Shown here: piece after piece, positions 39,057 through 47,287 of the stretch
How the letters are laid out: every line of letters starts with the position of its first letter
Position numbering within the stretch: position 1 is the stretch's first letter
From: Virgibacillus phasianinus
GTDB taxonomy: Bacteria > Bacillota > Bacilli > Bacillales > Amphibacillaceae
Direction: 5' to 3'
Assembly (NCBI RefSeq): GCF_002216775.1
Contig: NZ_CP022315.1
Location: 992,001-1,056,000, forward strand
Length of the DNA stretch: 64,000 nucleotides
Made by a program: the position numbers and the translations under genes
Notes under the pieces: generated by a model
Seen by the model: the letters and a program-made list of their open reading frames with translations, nothing else
What the model was told of the DNA's origin: nothing
Databases searched by the model: none

Positions 39057-39308
39057 TTAATTGACACCATTGTTAGGTATATTCTTCGGTATAAAGTAAG
39101 CAATTGTTGCAGAAAGAAAAGCAATAAATAATGTTAGTAAAAAGGAACTATGACTACTTTTAATAATAGTTTCTTGAGAATTAGCACTCAAATTCCAAGC
39201 CTCTGATATATCTGGAGTATATGTAAATGTAAGAAGCATTCCAGACAATACTTGGAATAATGAAAACAGTAATATAAAACTAATGGCAAAAATAATATAT
39301 TTTTTCAC
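39057..39308 (-). CDS. hypothetical two-helix membrane protein, 83 aa
   Basis: GTG start at 39308 with GGGGGTG six bases upstream. Begins MKKYIIFAISFILLFSLFQV (signal-anchor), then an extracytoplasmic Thr/Ser/Asn-rich loop and a second membrane helix ending in FIPKN. Unknown function; the type is frequent in Bacillus genomes. Confidence 0.6.
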   Translation of the reverse strand: MKKYIIFAISFILLFSLFQVLSGMLLTFTYTPDISEAWNLSANSQETIIKSSHSSFLLTLFIAFLSATIAYFIPKNIPNNGVN

Positions 39309-39513
39309 TGTTGACACCCCCAACTACTTTATTACTTAATATTTTCATACGAATTGGGTAGAAAAAGGTTTTACTACTCCACTAAAGCACCAATTAGTTT
39401 AAGTACATTTGTTCACAAGTTTAAAGTTTTTAGAACCTGCCTGTTATTTTTTGAGTATAAGTTTAAATGCCGTTACAAATAATACCCCTATAACAAATGA
39501 GGGGGTTAATAAA

Positions 39514-39717
39514 ATGGAAGAAGCACCCACAAGTAATAATGGAATGAGCACAAGTAATAATGGAATGAGTACATCTAATAAGATAAACCTTTCAGGTCTT
39601 GGTATTGGAGCAATTGTACTAACCACTGTTTATACGGCGGTTTTGGCTTCACAGTTAATGGCTACCAAGCATAAAGTCGATTACCTTTATTACAAAGAAT
39701 TAACACAAAATAAATAG
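39514..39717 (+). CDS. small single-span membrane protein, 67 aa
   Basis: The only plus-strand gene in this part of the island. ATG at 39514 has GAGGGGG before it. The N-terminus contains the tandem repeat TSNNGMS (an 18-nt DNA repeat, two full copies and a partial third), then one membrane helix (about 25-46) and a charged tail. Followed by its own terminator. Unknown function. Confidence 0.6.
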   Translation: MEEAPTSNNGMSTSNNGMSTSNKINLSGLGIGAIVLTTVYTAVLASQLMATKHKVDYLYYKELTQNK

Positions 39718-39725
39718 CTAATTAT

Positions 39726-39753
39726 AGACGGTGCGTTTTCACCGTCTTTTATT
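39726..39753 (+). terminator. terminator of the 67-aa membrane protein gene
   Basis: AGACGGTG, a 6-nt loop, CACCGTCT and TTTATTTAT, nine bases after the stop codon. Confidence 0.85.
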
Positions 39754-39845
39754 TATATAAAACAGAATTTGAACTAACCTGCTCCGTTAGCTTAAGTACA
39801 TTTCTTCACGATGTATTAAACAATATGGCCCTTATATGCGATATT

Positions 39846-39874
39846 GGCGCTATTCCTTATTAGGGAATAGCGCC
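39846..39874. repeat. strong isolated hairpin
   Basis: GGCGCTATTCC (39846-39856) and its exact complement (39864-39874) around a 7-nt loop, without a T run. It lies at the junction between the mobilization and sulfur parts of the island. The 18-nt string TTAAGTACATTTSTTCAC occurs at 39399-39416 and 39792-39809, bracketing the small plus-strand gene. Confidence 0.6.
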
Positions 39875-39928
39875 CGTTAACGGAACAAGCATATATCTAA
39901 AATAAAACACTTGTTGCCTATCAGATTA

Positions 39929-40395
39929 TTATTTCAATACAGCCTTGAATGCGTAATTTTCCGGATTCAAATGAATCAAGTTCAGGTTTGAAACAGTTAT
40001 TTTACAATGAATTCTCCATGTCATTGGAAGGAATTCGGTGATCAAGCGGCGGATCAGAACCCGTTTTAACGGCTTCCCACTCAATGATGAACAACAATCC
40101 AGCCGGATATGGCCCAGATCACTTTCAACATAGTGAATGTTTTCAAGTTGCACTTTCGCCGCATTTTCCTTCAACATCCTTAGCATTTTCGGTTCAATAT
40201 CCACCGCAAAAACTTCCTGTACCTGTTTAGCCATGGGAATCGTGAAAAACCCAGTGTCTGCTACCAAGGTCGCCAACCGTGTCATTTTTATCTAATTCCA
40301 AATACCGGATTATTTTCCTCCGGTGGTTTTTTCTGCGATCGACACTCATAAGCTTATCTGCTCTTTCTTTCTAGGTTAAAGCGTTTATCAGTCAT
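39929..40395 (-). pseudogene. class I SAM-dependent methyltransferase, frameshifted
   Basis: Begins with AAGGAGATAACA and an ATG (MTDKRFN), but frame is lost within 12 codons. A second frame carries YLELDKNDTVGDLG, and a third VFAVDIEPKMLRMLKENAAK and NIHYVESDLGHI. The C-terminal part is shortened and scrambled. At least two frameshifts remove function. Confidence 0.8.
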
Positions 40396-40431
40396 TGTTA
40401 TCTCCTTCCCCTCAACACATCTGCAGGAGAA

Positions 40432-40692
40432 TTACCGACTTTTCACAAGCAGGTTTACTGCTTCCTTAATAAGATCTTCCGAACTTTCACCGGAGTCCTT
40501 CGCCTCACGAATGCACGCTTCCAGATTTCTGCTAACAACCAATGCTGCTGTACGGTCAAGCGCATTTCTGGCAGCAGTCATCTGGTTCACTACATCACGA
40601 CATTCTTTCCCTTCATCCATTGCTTTCAATAATCCCCTGACTTGACCTTCAATACGTTTCATTCGATTTTTCATCTGATCATCATAATCCAT
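40432..40692 (-). CDS. cstR: CsoR/RcnR-family repressor, CstR type (persulfide sensor)
   Basis: 86 residues from the ATG at 40692 (AAAAGGGGTG upstream). All-helical DUF156 repressor. Cys31 (GKECRDVV) and Cys60 (RNLEACIREA) are in the two positions used by CstR to form di- and trisulfide links when exposed to persulfides. The copper-binding His of CsoR is replaced by Asn56, which argues against copper sensing. It lies at the downstream end of the sulfur genes. The operon promoter region carries matching ATACCC/GGGTAT palindromes. Target assignment is therefore well supported but still inferred. Confidence 0.85.
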   Translation of the reverse strand: MDYDDQMKNRMKRIEGQVRGLLKAMDEGKECRDVVNQMTAARNALDRTAALVVSRNLEACIREAKDSGESSEDLIKEAVNLLVKSR

Positions 40693-40773
40693 TGGACGGC
40701 ACCCCTTTTCTCTATTGAATCTGGTATTTGTATTGTACATAAACCAGTTTTATACATTCATTTCCTTTACTCT

Positions 40774-40796
40774 ATTATACATGATGGGGTATTAAA
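40774..40796 (-). promoter_or_regulatory. promoter of cstR with a half operator
   Basis: Extended -10 TGTATAAT at 40774-40781 on the minus strand. AATACCCC lies in the spacer region, giving a CstR-type half-site. The -35 (GTGAAT) is poor. Confidence 0.45.
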
Positions 40797-40834
40797 ATTC
40801 ACAAAAAAAGATGAAATTTTTTCGTAATTAGATA

Positions 40835-41236
40835 TTATTTTGTCTTATCTATACAAACAATCAGTCGTTCCTCTATATCAGCTGCAAACTTTTGTAATGA
40901 AGCATCATGAACCATTTCAATTAATGCTGTTGGCTTTGGCATGCCGATTTTAACCTTGTTTGTTTCAATATCCTGGTACACAACCATTTTACATGGGAGA
41001 AAATAACCTATAAGCTGATTTTGAGATAATACATTATTCGCCTCTTTTGGATTACAAACTTCCAAAACCTGATAGGCTTGTTCAAAATCAAACCCTTTAT
41101 TGTTTAACGTTTCTTTAACATCAAATTGCCAAAGCACACCGAATTTTTCTTCCTTTAGGTTTTCCTCCAGTGCATGAATCGCTTTCTCCATTGATTTTTC
41201 CGTTTCAACTGTATAATGAAACATAACCTTAAACAA
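40835..41236 (-). CDS. DUF302 family protein
   Basis: 133 residues. Contains the DUF302 core (FKVMFHYTVETEKSMEKAI, FGVLWQFDVKETL, YQVLEVCNPKEA, GYFLPCKMVVYQD). DUF302 proteins are frequent beside sulfur-transfer and thiol-stress genes. The two conserved Cys could take part in persulfide chemistry (inference). 118 bp from the upstream rhodanese, so a separate promoter is possible. Confidence 0.8.
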   Translation of the reverse strand: MFKVMFHYTVETEKSMEKAIHALEENLKEEKFGVLWQFDVKETLNNKGFDFEQAYQVLEVCNPKEANNVLSQNQLIGYFLPCKMVVYQDIETNKVKIGMPKPTALIEMVHDASLQKFAADIEERLIVCIDKTK

Positions 41237-41353
41237 CTCCCTTTTTATAAAAAGTTACCTGCCATAAACAGATAAAATTATATTTGGTAATTTTTATCCA
41301 ACGTTTAATATTAACCCATACGACGGAATGTTAAACTTCTTCATTATCAATTA

Positions 41354-41713
41354 TCATACCCAGGCATTCATTCCGCCTTTAACATTAGATATTTTTTCAA
41401 AACCTTGTTTCTTAAGCATTTTGGCTGCCTTTGCGCTTCGCATACCGCTTTGACAAATAACGACTACTTCTTTATTTTTATCCAATTCTCCGGTACGTTT
41501 TGATAAATGGGCTAATGGCACATTTGCAAATTTCTTCTGATGATTGGCTTTATACTCACCCGGTGTTCTTACATCAACGAACTGTACATCTTTTTCCGCA
41601 AACTTATCTTTTGCTTCTTTTGCGGTTATATTCGAAACTCCTTTTGTCGGAAGAAAAAAGTTCACCACAAATGCAATTATAATAATGAAAAAAATCCATT
41701 GTAAAATTTCCAT
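41354..41713 (-). CDS. membrane-anchored single-domain rhodanese
   Basis: 119 residues. One N-terminal membrane helix (about 3-21), then a rhodanese domain with VQFVDVRTPGEYKANH and the active-site loop CQSGMRS. It carries sulfane sulfur on the Cys; the anchor would place it at the membrane next to TauE. It follows tauE by 36 bp. Confidence 0.88.
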   Translation of the reverse strand: MEILQWIFFIIIIAFVVNFFLPTKGVSNITAKEAKDKFAEKDVQFVDVRTPGEYKANHQKKFANVPLAHLSKRTGELDKNKEVVVICQSGMRSAKAAKMLKKQGFEKISNVKGGMNAWV

Positions 41714-41749
41714 CCAACTCCCTCCTAATCCATTAGGTAACTGGTTATC

Positions 41750-42532
41750 CTAGAAAAAATCCGACCATATTTTAACAGCTGTTGCCAGAATCAGAACGGC
41801 AAGAATGCCTTGTAATACTCTCGTATTTACTCGCTTACCGGCATTTGCACCAAGCGGAGATGCAATCAGACTAGCAATAATCATGATCACAGCCGGAATA
41901 AGTAACACCTGGCCCGTCATTATTTTACCTGCCGTTGAACCAACGGCTGAAAGAAATGTAATGGCAAGTGAAGATGCAATCGTCACACGTGTCGGTATCT
42001 TCAGCACAAGCAGCATAATTGGAACCAATAAAAATGCGCCTGCCGCACCTACAATTCCGGCCCCAATACCGGTTACAAATGCAAAAAATGCAGCCAGCCA
42101 CTTGTTGAATGTAACCTGGTCAAGCGGGGTATCGTCGATCCCTTTTTTAGGAACAAACATCATAACGGCTGCGATGGTAGCCATTACACCATACACAAAA
42201 TTGATGCCGCCATCCGTCATGAACTGGGAACCATAACCACCAATAAAGCTTCCAAGCAGGATACTTATCCCCATATAAATAATCAGTGTTTTATTTAGGT
42301 ATCCACCTTTCCGGTATGCCCATACCCCGCCAATTGTAGCAAACAAAACCTGAACGGCACTAATGCCGGAAACTTCATGCGCTGTAAACGCTGATAGTCC
42401 TAATAAAGGCGGAATGTATAGCAGCATCGGATATTTAACAATGGAACCACCGATACCAACCATCCCGGATAGGAATGAACCACCAAATCCAATTAAAAAC
42501 AGGACTAATATGAACATTAAACTGTATTCCAT
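41750..42532 (-). CDS. tauE: TauE/SafE-family sulfite/sulfur-compound exporter
   Basis: 260 residues with about eight membrane segments and the family signature [17 protein letters not shown] near the N-terminus, repeated as [16 protein letters not shown] in the second half. Start at ATG 42532 is preferred because AAAGGAG lies seven bases upstream. In Cst-type operons such permeases are thought to export sulfite or thiosulfate. A terminator lies between it and tusA, so it may be expressed by read-through. Confidence 0.88.
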   Translation of the reverse strand: MEYSLMFILVLFLIGFGGSFLSGMVGIGGSIVKYPMLLYIPPLLGLSAFTAHEVSGISAVQVLFATIGGVWAYRKGGYLNKTLIIYMGISILLGSFIGGYGSQFMTDGGINFVYGVMATIAAVMMFVPKKGIDDTPLDQVTFNKWLAAFFAFVTGIGAGIVGAAGAFLLVPIMLLVLKIPTRVTIASSLAITFLSAVGSTAGKIMTGQVLLIPAVIMIIASLIASPLGANAGKRVNTRVLQGILAVLILATAVKIWSDFF

Positions 42533-42549
42533 AGCCATACTCCTTTCAT

Positions 42550-42582
42550 AAAAAGAAAAGACCCCTGAATAAGGGGCCCCTC
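42550..42582 (-). terminator. terminator after tusA
   Basis: On the minus strand GGCCCCTTATTCAGGGGTC is a hairpin followed by TTTTCTTTTT, starting two bases after the tusA stop codon. It divides the sulfur genes into dsrE-to-tusA and tauE-rhodanese groups. Confidence 0.75.
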
Positions 42583-42583
42583 G

Positions 42584-42814
42584 TTAGGATTTCTTAATCC
42601 AGAACTTCAGTACGTCATTTTCTTCAGTTTGATCCACCAGCTCGTGACCACCTGAATTAGTCCAAGCTGTTAAATCACTTTTTGCACCTTTGTCTGTCGC
42701 ATGAACTTCCAGAATTTCACCCGATTCAATTTCTTCGATTGCCTTTTTCGTTTTTACTACCGGCATAGGACATGCCATTCCTTTTGCATCTAATACTTTT
42801 ACTGCTTCCATCAT
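42584..42814 (-). CDS. tusA: TusA-family sulfurtransferase
   Basis: 76 residues with the single active Cys in the motif KGMACPMPVVKTKKAI. AAGGAGG precedes the start. It relays persulfide sulfur between rhodaneses and DsrE-type carriers. It is closely similar to the TusA domain of the fusion at 44453-45028, suggesting duplication. Confidence 0.92.
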   Translation of the reverse strand: MMEAVKVLDAKGMACPMPVVKTKKAIEEIESGEILEVHATDKGAKSDLTAWTNSGGHELVDQTEENDVLKFWIKKS

Positions 42815-42879
42815 AAGTTCCTCCTTGTAATTTTTTAATCACCGTGCTGTTTCTGGACCCATCCATTCAGTTAAATGTA

Positions 42880-44010
42880 TTAACCGTGTACTGCACAGCG
42901 ATTCGGGCCAATCTCCATTTCGCGCTGTTTTTCAGCTTCCGGGTTCATTTTACCCATATTGGTCTGACGAATATTATCGTGCTCGTTTGGCTGCGGCGGC
43001 AGGTTCTCCGTTACCATTTTCCGGAAATCCTGTGCATCTTCCACCTGCAGACCTGAATTACGCTGATACAAATCACCAAGCCGTGCCTTGACACTTCCGT
43101 CATTTCCAAGTTCATCCACAAATGAATAGTGAGCGGGCAATACAATCAGATCGTCAGACAGTTCTTTATAACGGCTGTATAACGTTTCCCGCAAATCTCC
43201 GACCCAATCTTCAGCCTTTCCAGCCAAATCAGGGCGGCCAATCGATTTCACAAATAGAATATCTCCGGTCAGCAGGTATTTGTTATCAATCATCAACGAT
43301 GTGCTTCCAATTGTGTGTCCCGGTGAATAGATTGGCTGTACCTGAATAGTTGTGTTGCCGACAGTAATATCTGTTCCTTCTTCCAATGATGCATAATCAA
43401 ATGTTACTTCTTCCGCATCTTTATCCGGTAAATGATACGTGCCTCCGGTATTTTCAGCGAGTTGACGTCCACCCGAAATATGGTCAGCGTGAAGATGCGT
43501 ATCAATCGTATGCTCAATCGATACACCTTTTTCTTCAGCAAAACGTTCATAAATACCTGTCATACGATTAGCATCAACAACCGCTGCTTTTTTGTCGGAA
43601 ACGACCATATATGACAAGCAGCCTTTTCCAAGACGTACAAACTGGTATAGACTTCCACCGTCATTCAAGTCTGCTATTTTGACAGGCTCCAAATGTTCAC
43701 TCCAGGCTTTCATGCCACCTTCCAAGTCATAAGCATGTGTAAAACCTTCTTCTTCTAAAAGGTCTCTCACCATTTTTGATGAGCCCCCCTTGGCACAAAC
43801 CACAATTATTTCCTGATCTTTATTAACGTTATCCGCTATAGCGTCAACGCCATCGAGCAGATTGAAATAAGGTTCATTGATTATTTCAACGCTGTCCCCT
43901 TCGATCTTCCAATCATCAAACTCATCCGTATTCCGAACATCCAGGATGAGAGTCTCCTCACGGTTGACAACCCGTTTTGCGAGTTCATCAGTCGTAATAC
44001 TTTTTGTCAT
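42880..44010 (-). CDS. rhodanese-metallo-beta-lactamase fusion, persulfide dioxygenase-like
   Basis: 376 residues. N-terminal rhodanese (about 1-108, active Cys72 in VVCAKGGSS) is fused to an ETHE1/CstB-like metallo-beta-lactamase (about 118-330). That domain has H172-L-H174-A-D176-H177, the SPGHTIGS ligand, LTGDILF and PAHY. The enzyme type oxidises persulfide to sulfite, or with the rhodanese makes thiosulfate. In S. aureus CstB the rhodanese is C-terminal, so this is a reversed order. A C-terminal extension ends in GPNRCAVHG with a further Cys. Confidence 0.88.
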   Translation of the reverse strand: MTKSITTDELAKRVVNREETLILDVRNTDEFDDWKIEGDSVEIINEPYFNLLDGVDAIADNVNKDQEIIVVCAKGGSSKMVRDLLEEEGFTHAYDLEGGMKAWSEHLEPVKIADLNDGGSLYQFVRLGKGCLSYMVVSDKKAAVVDANRMTGIYERFAEEKGVSIEHTIDTHLHADHISGGRQLAENTGGTYHLPDKDAEEVTFDYASLEEGTDITVGNTTIQVQPIYSPGHTIGSTSLMIDNKYLLTGDILFVKSIGRPDLAGKAEDWVGDLRETLYSRYKELSDDLIVLPAHYSFVDELGNDGSVKARLGDLYQRNSGLQVEDAQDFRKMVTENLPPQPNEHDNIRQTNMGKMNPEAEKQREMEIGPNRCAVHG

Positions 44011-44029
44011 ACAATTAGCCTCCTACTGT

Positions 44030-44434
44030 TTAAAATGTCAGTGAAATATCAGCATCTTTGGCAAATTCAATGAATGAAGCTGCCCCGCCGACTTCAATTC
44101 CTTCCACAAAATCGTCTTTTTCCAGATTCATAACATCCATTGTCATTTGACATCCAATCATTTTGACACCCATTTCCTGAGCCATTTCCAACAACTCACT
44201 GATGGATGGAACGTTCGTTTTTTCAAAGCCTTCTTTGAAGTGCTCTTTCCCTTCCGGCATCGCCAGGTTTTTGTGAGCCTCCTTATGAATCAGGTTGAGT
44301 CCTTCAAATGTGAAGAATATCCCTACCTCTTTATCCGATGCGGCGGCTGCTGTTGCAATGTTAAATACTTTATAGGCATCGAACATACCACCATTTGCTG
44401 CTATTATTGCTACGCGTGTGTTATTGTTTTCCAT
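44030..44434 (-). CDS. DsrE/DsrF-like sulfur-carrier protein
   Basis: 134 residues. DsrE fold with VAIIAANGGMFDAYKVFNIA and the likely active Cys in KMIGCQMTMDVMNL. Accepts and passes persulfide sulfur in concert with TusA. 19 bp separates it from the TusA-rhodanese gene. A larger paralogue heads the operon. Confidence 0.88.
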   Translation of the reverse strand: MENNNTRVAIIAANGGMFDAYKVFNIATAAAASDKEVGIFFTFEGLNLIHKEAHKNLAMPEGKEHFKEGFEKTNVPSISELLEMAQEMGVKMIGCQMTMDVMNLEKDDFVEGIEVGGAASFIEFAKDADISLTF

Positions 44435-44452
44435 TGTTTATTCCTCCTTCAA

Positions 44453-45028
44453 TTATTTTGTGGATTTCTCCGTTGAGCCATCCCATTCAGCCATGCCCGG
44501 CACCACATTTTTTACGATTTTGAAACCTTTTTGTGACAGCTTTTGGGCTGCAAGGTCGCTTCGGCTCCCCGTACGGCAAATAACATGAATCTCTTTGTCA
44601 GTATTTATTTCATCCATTCGGTTTTCCAATTCCCCAAGCGGAACATTGATTGCGCCCGGAATATGATTAAATGCATATTCTGCTTGTTCACGAACATCAA
44701 GAATCGTTACATCTTCAAGTCCATCGACTTTATTCCGCAACACCTGTAAATCAATCACATCATCATAGTTTGCTTCATTTTTCACTTCATCATCACTTGC
44801 TTTGCGCAAATAATGCTTCAGCACGTCATCTTCTTCAACAGTGCCCAAGTACTGGTGACCTGTACTTTCCGCCCAGGCCTTAATATCGGCTGTGGATCCT
44901 TTATCGGTTGCCTGTACTTCCATAACCTGCCCAGGAGCCAAATCAGAAATAGCCTTTTTTGTTTTGACAATTGGCATTGGACAAGCAAGTCCCTTTGCAT
45001 CCACTGTTTCATTTGCTGTAATTCCCAT
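44453..45028 (-). CDS. TusA-rhodanese fusion (CstA-like)
   Basis: 191 residues. N-terminal TusA domain (GLACPMPIVKTKKA, about 1-76), a short acidic linker and a rhodanese domain (about 90-185) with VTILDVREQAEYAFNHIPGA and active loop CRTGSRSD. It resembles S. aureus CstA, which moves sulfur from persulfides to other carriers, but lacks its third domain. Central gene of the operon. Confidence 0.88.
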   Translation of the reverse strand: MGITANETVDAKGLACPMPIVKTKKAISDLAPGQVMEVQATDKGSTADIKAWAESTGHQYLGTVEEDDVLKHYLRKASDDEVKNEANYDDVIDLQVLRNKVDGLEDVTILDVREQAEYAFNHIPGAINVPLGELENRMDEINTDKEIHVICRTGSRSDLAAQKLSQKGFKIVKNVVPGMAEWDGSTEKSTK

Positions 45029-45048
45029 GAATCAATGCCTCCTTTAAT

Positions 45049-45348
45049 TTATTTCTCCACTTTCTCTGTCCAGGCGAGCATACCGCCATCAACATTTGTT
45101 ACATCAAATCCCTGGTTCATAAGAATTTCACATGCTTTACTACTACGGCCGCCCGAACGGCAAACCATATAATAGTGTTTGTTTTTATCTATTTCATTGA
45201 TTCGATCCGAAATCTCACCAAGCGGAATGTGTTTCGCACCCGTTATTTTCCCTTGTGCCACCTCATCATCCTCGCGTACATCAATAACATTTACATCACT
45301 TTTGTTTTTGATTCTTTCTTCCAGTTTGTTCGTCTTTACTGATTTCAA
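45049..45348 (-). CDS. single-domain rhodanese
   Basis: 99 residues, soluble. VNVIDVREDDEVAQGKITGA and active loop CRSGGRSSKA. Preceded by an ATACCCCTACCC-type palindrome, so it might also be expressed from its own CstR-controlled start. Sulfurtransferase role from family. Confidence 0.9.
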   Translation of the reverse strand: MKSVKTNKLEERIKNKSDVNVIDVREDDEVAQGKITGAKHIPLGEISDRINEIDKNKHYYMVCRSGGRSSKACEILMNQGFDVTNVDGGMLAWTEKVEK

Positions 45349-45407
45349 TTGAATTTACCTCCTTGATAGTGTTATTTAACAGATCCTTAAATCAACCCCC
45401 TTTTACC

Positions 45408-45425
45408 AATATGGGTAGGGGTATT
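45408..45425. promoter_or_regulatory. candidate internal CstR operator
   Basis: AATATGGGTAGGGGTATT, an imperfect relative of the palindrome upstream of the operon. It lies in the gap between the first DsrE gene and the rhodanese. Confidence 0.5.
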
Positions 45426-45433
45426 AAATTATT

Positions 45434-45913
45434 CTAAATAAATAGACTGATATTGCCTTCTTCTGCTTCTCCAACATAAGCAGCCACACCGCCGTATTCA
45501 ATTTCATCCAGAAGTTCTTTTTTTTGAAGGCCGAGCAAATCCATTGTCATGGTACACGCAATCAGTTTAACATCCTGTTCCTGAGCCATATCCACCAATT
45601 GGGGAAGAGGCATAGCATTGTGCTTTTTCATAACACGTTTAATCATTTTTGGTCCCATTCCCAAATAATTCATTTTGGATATGCCCATTTTATCTGTACC
45701 ACGCGGCATGAGTTTTCCAAACATTTTTTCGAGAAAATTCTTTTTTACCGGAACCTGACTATCTTTCCGGAGCGCATTTAATCCCCAGAATGTGTGAAAT
45801 ATAGTCACCTCATGGTCATAGGCTGCCGCGCCGTTTGCGATAATATATGCAGCCATTGCTTTATCATAATCACCACTGAACAAAACAATTGTTGTTTTCT
45901 TTTTGTCCTGCAT
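45434..45913 (-). CDS. DsrE/DrsH-like sulfur-carrier protein, first gene of the sulfur operon
   Basis: 159 residues. TTIVLFSGDYDKAMAAYIIA opens the DsrE fold. A 25-residue insertion (KKNFLEKMFGKLMPRGTDKM) is typical of the larger DrsE/DsrH-like branch. The probable active Cys is in KLIACTMTMDLLGL. AAAGGAG lies upstream of the start. Its promoter region carries two ATACCC palindromes. Confidence 0.88.
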   Translation of the reverse strand: MQDKKKTTIVLFSGDYDKAMAAYIIANGAAAYDHEVTIFHTFWGLNALRKDSQVPVKKNFLEKMFGKLMPRGTDKMGISKMNYLGMGPKMIKRVMKKHNAMPLPQLVDMAQEQDVKLIACTMTMDLLGLQKKELLDEIEYGGVAAYVGEAEEGNISLFI

Positions 45914-45942
45914 TGATTAATTTTCAACTCCTTTTATTTACG

Positions 45943-45960
45943 AATACCCGTATGGGTATT
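45943..45960. promoter_or_regulatory. CstR-type operator (perfect palindrome)
   Basis: AATACCCGTATGGGTATT, 7-bp arms with a 4-bp centre. It overlaps a TATAAT box (45958-45963, minus strand) 30 bp before the first sulfur gene. The sequence fits the GC-centred ATACCC sites bound by CsoR/CstR repressors. Confidence 0.7.
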
Positions 45961-46023
45961 ATATACCGTTTAATAATAGGGTTCGCATTTTTGCTGAACC
46001 CCTTTAAAAACATTACATGTTAC

Positions 46024-46052
46024 ACTATATACCCTGCCAGGTATTTTGTCAA
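46024..46052 (-). promoter_or_regulatory. main promoter of the sulfur operon with an operator in its spacer
   Basis: On the minus strand a perfect TTGACA (46047-46052), a 17-bp spacer and TATAGT (46024-46029). The spacer holds ATACCTGGCAGGGTAT, so a bound repressor would block RNA polymerase directly. Transcription would start near 46017 and give a roughly 100-nt leader that includes the second palindrome. Confidence 0.75.
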
Positions 46053-46415
46053 GCGCATATCCCATTTTTTTGTGATAACCAATGCTACTTGATTTTTTGC
46101 ACCTTCTTTCCTTTCTTCCGTTGATGTCAGATTAACCGCTAATATTTCCACATCCTTATTTTTATAGAGCTTTTGAAAATCAGGTATTTCTGCTCTGCAA
46201 GAGGGACACCATGTAACCCAAAAATTGACGATAACACGTTCACCCCGGTAATTTCACAAGCGCACTATTTTTCCTTCGAGCGTCTTTAATTTAAAGTCCG
46301 GAGCAATTTGTCCTACTGAAACCCCCACCTTATCTATCTCTTTGACATCATCCTTTTCACCGGCAGGCGGTGGTGAGGTGATTTCGCCTCCACTTGAACC
46401 GGTTTTTTCTTATGA
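46030..46415 (-). pseudogene. TlpA/ResA-like thioredoxin, broken
   Basis: The minus strand reads VGVSVGQIAPDFKLKTLEG, then an in-frame TGA, then NYRGERVIVNFWVTWCPSC (thioredoxin WCxxC). Further on it reads EIPDFQKLYKNKDVEILAVN before the frame runs out over the sulfur operon promoter without the C-terminal third. The N-terminal export signal is also out of frame. No active protein is expected. Confidence 0.78.
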
Positions 46416-46494
46416 TTCATAGTAAAGTATGAATATGAAAACTTGATGAAAATAATAAAACGGTGCTCTAACCTATTTGAAAAAGTTAAGTTTT

Positions 46495-46546
46495 AGACAA
46501 AAGATCAGGCAACGACCAGATCCACCCCCGGTCGAAACCTGACTTT
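46495..46546 (-). terminator. terminator of the MMPL-tetR-cupin operon
   Basis: On the minus strand AGTCAGGTTTCGACC and GGTCGTTGCCTGATCT form a stem (one internal mismatch pair), then TTTTGTC. Confidence 0.6.
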
Positions 46547-46609
46547 TAATGACATGCAATCAATTTTTTTGATCAGCATTCTCAAGTTTGCACGTCTAAT
46601 AAAACTGAT

Positions 46610-47158
46610 TTAATTTTCCTCAGCAGCCATTGCCTCTGCCTTTGTACGATGAACAGTGCCAAACGGATGTTCAGGCGGGGCATAGATTGTGTAAAGTTTA
46701 AGCGGTGTACGACCCGTATTAATCAGATTGTGCCATACGCCTGCAGGTACCATAATTGCATAATCATCAAAAACTCTATCCTGAAAATATAAACTTTCTT
46801 TCCTATCTCCCATTTGAACGACTCCTTGGCCTGCTTCAACACGTAAAAATTGATCCACATCAGGATGTACTTCTAAACCTATATCTTCCCCGACTCCAAT
46901 ACTCATCAATGTAACCTGTAAGTTATCCCCGGTCCATATGGCTGTACGAAAAGTACTGTTTTGCTTGGCAGCCTGATCTATATTCAGAACAAATGGCTCT
47001 TTTCCATGATCCTGCAGCATGGGCCCCGTATAGCTGCGGGGGTCTGCGTATGGCCAATGTTGGTTTGCATAAAATTCATTTGCTGCCCCCCAGCTATATG
47101 GTACCCTGCCACAATTACAAATTGAAGGGTAGGAATAAGGATATTCATACTGAGACAT
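46610..47158 (-). CDS. cupin-domain protein
   Basis: 182 residues from ATG 47158 (AAAGG upstream); the open frame continues upstream with no ribosome site. The N-terminal 50 residues are rich in Tyr, Pro and Cys (YEYPYSYPSICNCGRV), a spore-coat-like composition. The cupin barrel follows, with EVHPDVDQFLRVEAGQG and PAGVWHNLINTG giving the metal ligands. Related to mannose-6-phosphate-isomerase-type cupins; substrate unknown. Last gene of the TetR-MMPL unit. Confidence 0.75.
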   Translation of the reverse strand: MSQYEYPYSYPSICNCGRVPYSWGAANEFYANQHWPYADPRSYTGPMLQDHGKEPFVLNIDQAAKQNSTFRTAIWTGDNLQVTLMSIGVGEDIGLEVHPDVDQFLRVEAGQGVVQMGDRKESLYFQDRVFDDYAIMVPAGVWHNLINTGRTPLKLYTIYAPPEHPFGTVHRTKAEAMAAEEN

Positions 47159-47287
47159 ATTCTTCAATCCTTTCTTGTGATTATATATTACAATATCATA
47201 ATATGTCCCAAGTTTGTTTTCAGTTACTTTTGTATCTCTCTCGAAAAAACAATAATGTCTCAGTCTCTCGTGTGTTCCTGCAACCAT

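Noticed and set aside
46300-46306. In-frame TGA of the TlpA-like gene considered as selenocysteine
   Set aside because: It does not fall at a redox Cys position, no SECIS-like element is seen next to it, and the gene is also truncated.
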